Below, piece after piece: positions 59,698 through 64,000 of a stretch of 64,000 nucleotides of DNA. Source of the DNA: Stenotrophomonas sp. ASS1 (GTDB lineage: Bacteria; Pseudomonadota; Gammaproteobacteria; Xanthomonadales; Xanthomonadaceae). Numbering within the stretch: position 1 is the first letter of the stretch; each line of letters opens with the position of its first letter. The stretch spans positions 1,136,001 to 1,200,000 of the forward strand of contig NZ_CP031167.1 of the NCBI RefSeq assembly GCF_004346925.1, read 5' to 3'. Position numbers and translations under genes: made by a program. Under the pieces are notes generated by a model. It searched no databases. It was not told the DNA's origin and saw only the letters and a program-made list of their open reading frames with translations.

Positions 59698-60207
59698 TCA
59701 CTTCGAGGGCTGGATGCGAACCCGGATTTCTTCCTCTTCCGGTGCGGCCTGCGGAGCCGGTTGCGCCTGCTGCGGCTGGGTCTGCGGGGCAGGGGCCGGT
59801 GCGACCGGCGCCGGGGCGCCGCGATGGCGCAGGCCGATCACCAGCGCCACGCCGGCGATCACCACCAGCAGGGCGATGCGGATGCGCCAGGCCCAGCCAC
59901 GGCCGCCGCCGGTCGTCTCTGCGGTGTCGCGGAAGGCGAATTCGGCGGTCGGATGGTCGCGGCGGGTGGTGTCGAGCAGCCGCGCCTCGCGCAGGATTTC
60001 ACGCGCGCGCGGCTGGTCGTCGGCGCGCACGATCCACACCGCTGGGTAGGCGTTGGCGTTGCCCAGGTCGGTATAGCTGAACTGGCCGCGGCGACGGGTC
60101 TTGTACGAGCGCCCATTGGTCACCTTGACGTCGATGCCATGCCCGCGCAGGAGCTCGGCGACGCCTTCGACGGTTTCCACGCGCTGGCTGCTGAAGATCT
60201 GGCGCAT
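59698..60207 (-). CDS. DUF2007-like protein with a membrane anchor
   Basis: A 169-residue protein. The N-terminal domain MRQIFSSQRVETVEGVAELLRGHGIDVKVTNG resembles DUF2007-type signal-transducing domains. A membrane helix follows (IRIALLVVIAGVALVIGL, about 115-132), then a Pro/Gln/Glu-rich tail (APAPQTQPQQAQPAPQAAPEEEE). Relatives in Xanthomonas are called pathogenicity-like proteins on weak evidence. The function is unknown. It starts 4 bases after the tesB stop, so it is likely co-transcribed. Confidence 0.75.
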   Translation of the reverse strand: MRQIFSSQRVETVEGVAELLRGHGIDVKVTNGRSYKTRRRGQFSYTDLGNANAYPAVWIVRADDQPRAREILREARLLDTTRRDHPTAEFAFRDTAETTGGGRGWAWRIRIALLVVIAGVALVIGLRHRGAPAPVAPAPAPQTQPQQAQPAPQAAPEEEEIRVRIQPSK

Positions 60208-60211
60208 CGGA

Positions 60212-61132
60212 TCAATCCTTGGCCGGCACGGCGGCGGCCGCGGCCTGGTCGGGAACCACGCGGATCAGGCCTTCCTGCGCGCTGCTGGCCACCAGCACGC
60301 CATTGCGGGTGAAGAACTGGCCGCGGGCCAGGCCGCGCGAATCCTGCGCGCTGGGGCTGTCCAGCGAGTACAGCAGCCAGTCGTCGGCACGGAACGGGCG
60401 GTGGAACCAGATCGCGTGGTCGAGCGAGGCCATCTGCACGTGCGGGTGGTAGTAGCTGATGCCATGCGGGAACGTCGCAGTGCCCAGCAGGTGGAAGTCG
60501 GAGGCGTAGGCCAGCAGCGCCTGGTGCAGCTCCGGGGCATCGCCGACCGGCTCGCTCAGGCGCAGCCACACCTGGTGGTACGGGGGGCGCTTGGGCGGAT
60601 TGAGTTCATCGCGCGGGTAGACGTGGCGGAACTCGAACGGGCCACCGCGCGACAGCCAGCGCTGCACCTTGATCGGCAGCCGCTCCAGCACTTCGGCCGG
60701 CAGCGGGCGGTTCGGTTCGATGTCTTCCGGCTGCGGCACTTCGGGCATCTTGTGCTGGTGCTCGGCGCCGGTTTCGGCCTGCTGGAACGAGGCAGCACAG
60801 AAGAAGATCACCTTGCCGTGCTGGATTGCGGTAACCCGGCGCACCGAGAAACTGCCGCCGTCGCGGGTACGGTCCACGTCGTAGACGATGGGGTGGTCGA
60901 TGTTGCCGGCGCGCAGGAAGTAGGCGTGCAGCGAGTGCACGTGGCGCCCGTTGTCGACCGTGGCCTGCGCCGCAGCCAGCGCCTGGCCCAGCACCTGGCC
61001 GCCGAACACGTACTTGGTGCCGATGTCGCGGCTCTGCCCGCGGAACAGGTTGTCCTCCAGCCGCTCCAGGGTGAGCAGGTCGATCAGCTCGGAGACGACG
61101 GGTTCGGGCGTGTCGTTCAAGGGGGCGGCCAC
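60212..61132 (-). CDS. tesB: Acyl-CoA thioesterase II (TesB)
   Basis: A 306-residue double-hotdog thioesterase. It shows LEDNLFRGQSRDIGTKYVFGGQVLGQALAAAQATV, DGGSFSVRRVTAIQHGKVIFFCAASFQ and the catalytic Asp region MASLDHAIWFHRPFRADDWLLY. It hydrolyses medium- to long-chain acyl-CoA. The start codon is GTG at 61132, with no strong ribosome site. It may be followed by the DUF2007-like gene on the same transcript. Confidence 0.94.
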   Translation of the reverse strand: MAAPLNDTPEPVVSELIDLLTLERLEDNLFRGQSRDIGTKYVFGGQVLGQALAAAQATVDNGRHVHSLHAYFLRAGNIDHPIVYDVDRTRDGGSFSVRRVTAIQHGKVIFFCAASFQQAETGAEHQHKMPEVPQPEDIEPNRPLPAEVLERLPIKVQRWLSRGGPFEFRHVYPRDELNPPKRPPYHQVWLRLSEPVGDAPELHQALLAYASDFHLLGTATFPHGISYYHPHVQMASLDHAIWFHRPFRADDWLLYSLDSPSAQDSRGLARGQFFTRNGVLVASSAQEGLIRVVPDQAAAAAVPAKD

Positions 61133-61180
61133 AGCAATGAAGAGGCCCCGATTATACCGTTGCAGGCCAGTCCATCATTG

Positions 61181-61256
61181 GTAGTGCCGGCCGCTGGCCG
61201 GCAACCTCATGATCCTCCTGGGGCACCTGCGGTTGCCGGCCAGCGGCCGGCACTAC
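61181..61256. repeat. SMAG inverted pair
   Basis: GTAGTGCCGGCCGCTGGCC and inverse partner ending CACTAC, between the tesB promoter and the end of the enoyl-CoA hydratase gene. Confidence 0.92.
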
Positions 61257-61259
61257 CGG

Positions 61260-62036
61260 TTACTTGCCCAGCCGGGCGACCAGCGCCTGCAGGGCATTCT
61301 GCGCATCCGGGGCGAACCAGGCCTCGACGAAGCGGTCGAGCTGGATCAGGTCCGGGTGCAGGGCTTCGTGCAGGTCGGCACGGGCAATGGCGCGGGTCAG
61401 CAGCATCGGCTGGCGTGGCTGCCTGAGCAGGTTCTGCAGCCAGGCCACGGCACGCGCCACCACCAGATCGCCATCGGCCAGCTCATCCACCAGGCCGATC
61501 TGCAGCGCCTGTTCGGCCGGTACCAGCGAACCGGTGGTCAGCAGGACGCCCGCGCGGTGCACGCCCACTGCACGGCGCAGCAGGCGCTGGATGCCCTCCG
61601 GCGCGATCAGGCCCACCTGCACCTCGTTCAGGCCGATGGCATACGGCCTCGACGGATCGGCGCTGCGCGCCATCACCCGGTAATCGCAGCACAGCGCCAG
61701 CACGCAACCGCCGGCCGGGGCGTGGCCGGTGATCGCCGCGACCACCGGGATCCGGCTCTCGGCCAGTGTGCGTACGGCGCCAAAGAAGGCGTTCCAGGTG
61801 TCCAGCAGCTTGTGCTTGTCATCGCCATGCGAGAGCAGGTGCGGCACGTCCATGCCGCCGGTGAAGATGCGCTCGCTGCCCGACAGCACGATGCCGTGCG
61901 CGTCTTCGGCCATGGCCAGCTCGATGGCATGGATCAACTGCCGGCACAGTTCGGTGTCCAGTGCGTTGACCGGCGGCCGCGCCAGGCGCAGTTCGCGGAT
62001 GGGGCCATGGTTGATCACCTCGATGAGCGTCGTCAT
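61260..62036 (-). CDS. Enoyl-CoA hydratase/isomerase family protein
   Basis: A 258-residue crotonase-fold enzyme. It has RLARPPVNALDTELCRQLIHAIELA, the oxyanion region GSERIFTGGMDVPHLLSHGDD and ITGHAPAGGCVLALCCDYRVMA, then IGLNEVQVGLIAPEGIQRLLRRAVG. Normally one Glu sits in the second block and one in the EVQVG block. The first position here is a Pro/Ala-Gly-Gly stretch without Glu, so hydratase activity is not certain. Start ATG 62036; it is divergent from the PCu(A)C gene, 34 bases away. Confidence 0.88.
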   Translation of the reverse strand: MTTLIEVINHGPIRELRLARPPVNALDTELCRQLIHAIELAMAEDAHGIVLSGSERIFTGGMDVPHLLSHGDDKHKLLDTWNAFFGAVRTLAESRIPVVAAITGHAPAGGCVLALCCDYRVMARSADPSRPYAIGLNEVQVGLIAPEGIQRLLRRAVGVHRAGVLLTTGSLVPAEQALQIGLVDELADGDLVVARAVAWLQNLLRQPRQPMLLTRAIARADLHEALHPDLIQLDRFVEAWFAPDAQNALQALVARLGK

Positions 62037-62070
62037 GCTGCGGTCTCGTTGCGAAGAAGGAACCTGGGCG

Positions 62071-62517
62071 ATGATAACCAAACCATTCGTTGGCGTACTG
62101 TTGGTTCTGTGTGCGGCCGCAGCATCGGTCTCGGCGGCGGAACCGGCGTGCGTCACGGTGGAGCAGGGCTGGGCGCGGCTGCCGCCGAACCCGTCGATGC
62201 CGATGACCGCCGGCTACGGCGTGATCCACAACGGCTGCAGCAAGGCGGTGGCGATCACTGGCGCGACCAGCAGCAGCTTCAATGATGTGTCGCTGCACGA
62301 AACCACGATCACGGATGGGGTCAGCCGGATGCGCGCGATCGAGCGTCTGCCGCTGGCACCGGGCGCACGCGCCGAGCTCAAGCCCGGTGGCCTGCATCTG
62401 ATGCTGATGCAGGGCAAAGGCGCGTTGAAGGAAGGCCAGGCGCTGCCGCTGCGGCTGCAGCTGCAAGGCGGTGGCGAAGCGAGCGCGACGTTGGTGGTGC
62501 GCAAGGCCGCGCCGTAA
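62071..62517 (+). CDS. Periplasmic copper chaperone PCu(A)C
   Basis: A 148-residue protein with a signal peptide (VGVLLVLCAAAASVSAAE) and the PCu(A)C copper site: His in VSLHETTITDGVSRMRAIERL, Met in RMRAI, and HLMLM in PGGLHLMLMQGKGALKEG. The spacing fits the H-x-M-x-M ligand set that binds Cu(I) for cytochrome oxidase assembly. No Sco or cytochrome gene is adjacent. AAGGA lies about 9 bases before the ATG. It is the second candidate copper-binding periplasmic protein in the window, after the bufferin-like precursor. Confidence 0.88.
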   Translation: MITKPFVGVLLVLCAAAASVSAAEPACVTVEQGWARLPPNPSMPMTAGYGVIHNGCSKAVAITGATSSSFNDVSLHETTITDGVSRMRAIERLPLAPGARAELKPGGLHLMLMQGKGALKEGQALPLRLQLQGGGEASATLVVRKAAP

Positions 62518-62570
62518 GCGCGCGGGGAAACGGGACGCTGCTGCTGACGCAAGGGGTTGGGATGGCCGTC

Positions 62571-62629
62571 GTAGCGTCGAGCTTGCTCGACGGCCCCGGC
62601 CTGCAGCAGTCGAGCAAGCTCGACTCTAC
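62571..62629. repeat. SMAG inverted pair, GTCGAGC subtype
   Basis: GTAGCGTCGAGCTTGCTCGACG and inverse partner CGAGCAAGCTCGACTCTAC about 15 bases apart. A further degenerate GTAG unit (GTAGCGTCGAGGACGCTGGG) follows at 62658. Confidence 0.85.
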
Positions 62630-62694
62630 GGATGAGGCGACGATTGGGATGGCTGCCGTAGCGTCGAGGACGCTGGGCGCGAACGGAATATCCG

Positions 62695-62750
62695 GTAGTG
62701 CCGGCCGCTGGCCGGCAGGACGCGAAATGCCGGCCAGCGGCCGGCACTAC
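62695..62750. repeat. SMAG inverted pair, short spacer
   Basis: GTAGTGCCGGCCGCTGGCC unit and its inverse ending CACTAC with a 9-base spacer, 9 bases before the stop of the next gene. Confidence 0.92.
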
Positions 62751-62758
62751 CAGGGGGC

Positions 62759-63484
62759 TTACGACCAGTCGTACGAGAACAGCACCGTGCGGCTTTCCGG
62801 CTCGTACAGCATCACGATCGCATCGGCACCGGTGGCGCACCAGTTGTAGCCGGCTACGTCGGCCACGGCGAAGAATTTGTTGCCATTGCGGGTGATGATC
62901 ACTGTTTCGGCATCGTCCGCAGCGTTGGGGTCATCGGCAGCTTCGGTGAAACCCAGCTCGAATGCCGCGGGAATCTCTGCGGTCTCGGTCCAGTTGCCGA
63001 AACCGATCGGGCCACCCAGCGTATCCAGGTAATCGCGCTCGCTGGCCTCACCCTTGCCGTAGCGCGAGTAGCAGGCGAGGCGGCAATGCGTGGCATGGTA
63101 ATCGCGGGCCTTGGCGTAGCTCTCGCGCATCTGCGCGATGTGTTCCTGCGCATCCTTGTCCTGTACCGCATCACTGATGAAATAGCCCGCGTTGCCGAGG
63201 AAGCGCAACTCGTTGCCGGCGGTCAGTTCGAAGGCGATCCAGTTGGTGCCGGTGAAATCGTTGTGGTGTTCTTCGGTGGTCTCGCCGATGCAGCCGTCAT
63301 ACGGCTCGATCGGGCACAGCATCGTTGCCACCTGGCCGGCCAGTTCCGGGCGCAGCACGCCGAGGTCGATCTTCAGTAGCGGCAGCAGGTGCTGGCCGAG
63401 CCACGCCTGGTCGGCGGGGAAGACATCGGCGGGGAAGGGGACCATGCCGGGCAGCAGGTCGCGCAGTTCAGTCTGGTGGATCAC
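62759..63484 (-). CDS. Hypothetical cytoplasmic protein
   Basis: About 241 residues, acidic, with no signal peptide or membrane segment. Recognisable only by repeated short blocks: FPADVFPADQAWLGQHLLPLLKIDLG, RPELAGQVATMLCPIEPYDG, YAKARDYHATHCRLACYSRYGKGEA (with two Cys and two His) and AVADVAGYNWCATGADAIVMLYEPE. I do not recognise the family. I use a GTG start at 63484 (MIHQTELRDLLPG) with AAAGGA 5 bases upstream; a longer ATG start at 63541 would add SMAG-derived residues. Confidence 0.7.
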   Translation of the reverse strand: MIHQTELRDLLPGMVPFPADVFPADQAWLGQHLLPLLKIDLGVLRPELAGQVATMLCPIEPYDGCIGETTEEHHNDFTGTNWIAFELTAGNELRFLGNAGYFISDAVQDKDAQEHIAQMRESYAKARDYHATHCRLACYSRYGKGEASERDYLDTLGGPIGFGNWTETAEIPAAFELGFTEAADDPNAADDAETVIITRNGNKFFAVADVAGYNWCATGADAIVMLYEPESRTVLFSYDWS

Positions 63485-63506
63485 GTCAGTCCTTTGAATT
63501 GGATCG

Positions 63507-63572
63507 GTAGTGCCGGCCGCTGGCCGGCATCCGCGATACATCTGGAGGTTGCCGGCCAGCGGCCGGCACTAC
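63507..63572. repeat. SMAG inverted pair
   Basis: GTAGTGCCGGCCGCTGGCC and inverse partner ending CACTAC, between the hypothetical gene and the 4HBT gene. Confidence 0.92.
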
Positions 63573-63582
63573 CACAGGCGCG

Positions 63583-63990
63583 TCAGGTCGACGCGTTGCG
63601 GATCGCCTCCGGCAGCGGTGCGCTCTTGCCGGTCTGGGTGTCCATCCAGACCACCACCACGTTGCCGTCCGAATAGAGCTTCGATTCGTCCTGCTGGTCG
63701 ACGATGCGGTGGCCGATGGTCACGCTGCTGTTGCCCAGGCGCTCGACGAACAGCTCGACCAGGATGTCGTTGGGCCACACGATGGGCAGCCGGTAGTTGA
63801 CGTTGGTCGCGGCCACCACCGGTGCGATGCGGTCGGTCATCGACACACCGTCCACACCCAGCATCCAGCGCACGCGCGCTTCTTCCAGGTAGGAGATGTA
63901 CTTGGCATTGTTCACATGGCCCATGCTGTCCATGTCACGCCAGCGCACGCTGATCGGGATGCGGGCCAGGATCTTGTGTTCGCTGCTCAT
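63583..63990 (-). CDS. Acyl-CoA thioesterase, 4HBT (hotdog) family
   Basis: A 135-residue single-hotdog thioesterase. The catalytic region is RIPISVRWRDMDSMGHVNNAKYISYLEEAR (Asp and Asn positions of the YbgC/FcbC type). It ends MDTQTGKSAPLPEAIRNAST. It hydrolyses acyl-CoA; the chain preference is unknown. AGGA lies 6 bases before the ATG at 63990. Only 10 more bases of window follow, so its operon partners are not visible. Confidence 0.92.
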   Translation of the reverse strand: MSSEHKILARIPISVRWRDMDSMGHVNNAKYISYLEEARVRWMLGVDGVSMTDRIAPVVAATNVNYRLPIVWPNDILVELFVERLGNSSVTIGHRIVDQQDESKLYSDGNVVVVWMDTQTGKSAPLPEAIRNAST

Positions 63991-64000
63991 CAGGCGTCCT

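Noticed and set aside
1462-63572. GTAG palindromes considered as a CRISPR array
   Set aside because: The units are palindromic, scattered singly or as inverted pairs at gene ends, and have no regular spacers or cas genes.
1-64000. tRNA, rRNA, prophage or insertion-sequence genes
   Set aside because: I found no cloverleaf-like or rRNA-like segment and no transposase, integrase or phage structural gene by eye; a covariance-model scan would be needed to exclude small RNAs.

Overview
The window is high-GC gammaproteobacterial chromosome, almost certainly from the Stenotrophomonas maltophilia complex (Lysobacterales/Xanthomonadaceae). This rests on gene content and on many short palindromes that begin or end with GTAG, the hallmark of the S. 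maltophilia SMAG repeats. I see no rRNA, tRNA, CRISPR array, prophage or insertion sequence. Gene density is high, and most genes have clear starts and normal family lengths.

Layout. 1-6.4 kb: the 3' end of a GGDEF diguanylate cyclase gene, a lipoprotein, a GNAT, a secreted protein, a DUF2975 membrane protein coupled to a YozG-like XRE regulator, a YoaE-type TerC/CBS protein, a membrane-anchored metallophosphoesterase and a small hypothetical protein. 6.4-10 kb (minus): an operon of DoxX, a secreted four-cysteine precursor with two EF-hands, a DUF692 (MNIO) enzyme, its DUF2063 partner and a ferric-reductase-like membrane protein. This matches the bufferin/HvfABC type of metal-binding RiPP system and is the most interesting locus here. 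Divergent from it (10.3-13.8 kb) is an operon of a secreted alpha/beta hydrolase, a thioredoxin-like protein and an OmpR/EnvZ-type two-component pair. 13.9-17.7 kb: a lipoprotein, an MHS-family transporter, a nucleoside hydrolase and a small Ser/Gly-rich membrane protein.

17.8-26.1 kb (minus) is a complete malonate decarboxylase system in the order mdcA-C-D-E-G-B-H, then a MatC-like carrier and a GntR regulator. 26.3-33 kb: a TonB-dependent siderophore-type receptor, malate:quinone oxidoreductase, a GNAT, and the divergent argP/argO pair. 33.2-44 kb reads as a peptide-use neighbourhood: two secreted S9 peptidases, a POT and an OPT transporter, plus a DUF1624 acyltransferase-like protein and a DUF819 carrier. 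44.3-47.3 kb: an HExxH protein with a partial tandem copy of its 3' end, then minE, minD, minC and a GNAT. 47.5-51.1 kb: a NarL-type two-component pair, an SRPBCC/GyrI-like fusion and a DUF423 protein.

51.2-54.2 kb (minus) is an operon of an SPFH/band-7 protein, an Arc-like ribbon-helix-helix protein, a DUF4177 protein, a PH-like membrane protein and a VanY-type peptidase. Two of these genes are only 59 codons long. A perfect 14-bp palindrome precedes the operon, and a 34-bp perfect palindrome starts an unexplained non-coding element after it. 54.3-64 kb: purT, a secreted EEP-family hydrolase, bpt, a five-EF-hand protein, an ECF sigma factor fused to a membrane domain, a DUF2007-like protein, tesB, an enoyl-CoA hydratase, a PCu(A)C copper chaperone, a hypothetical protein and a 4HBT thioesterase.

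Repeats sit almost always directly after stop codons or between convergent genes. Three kinds are present: SMAG elements in several sequence subtypes, a GGGGTCAGATCC-type inverted repeat (three copies), and a long A-tract/T-tract inverted repeat (two copies) that looks like a bidirectional terminator. In two genes the SMAG GTAG itself supplies the TAG stop codon.
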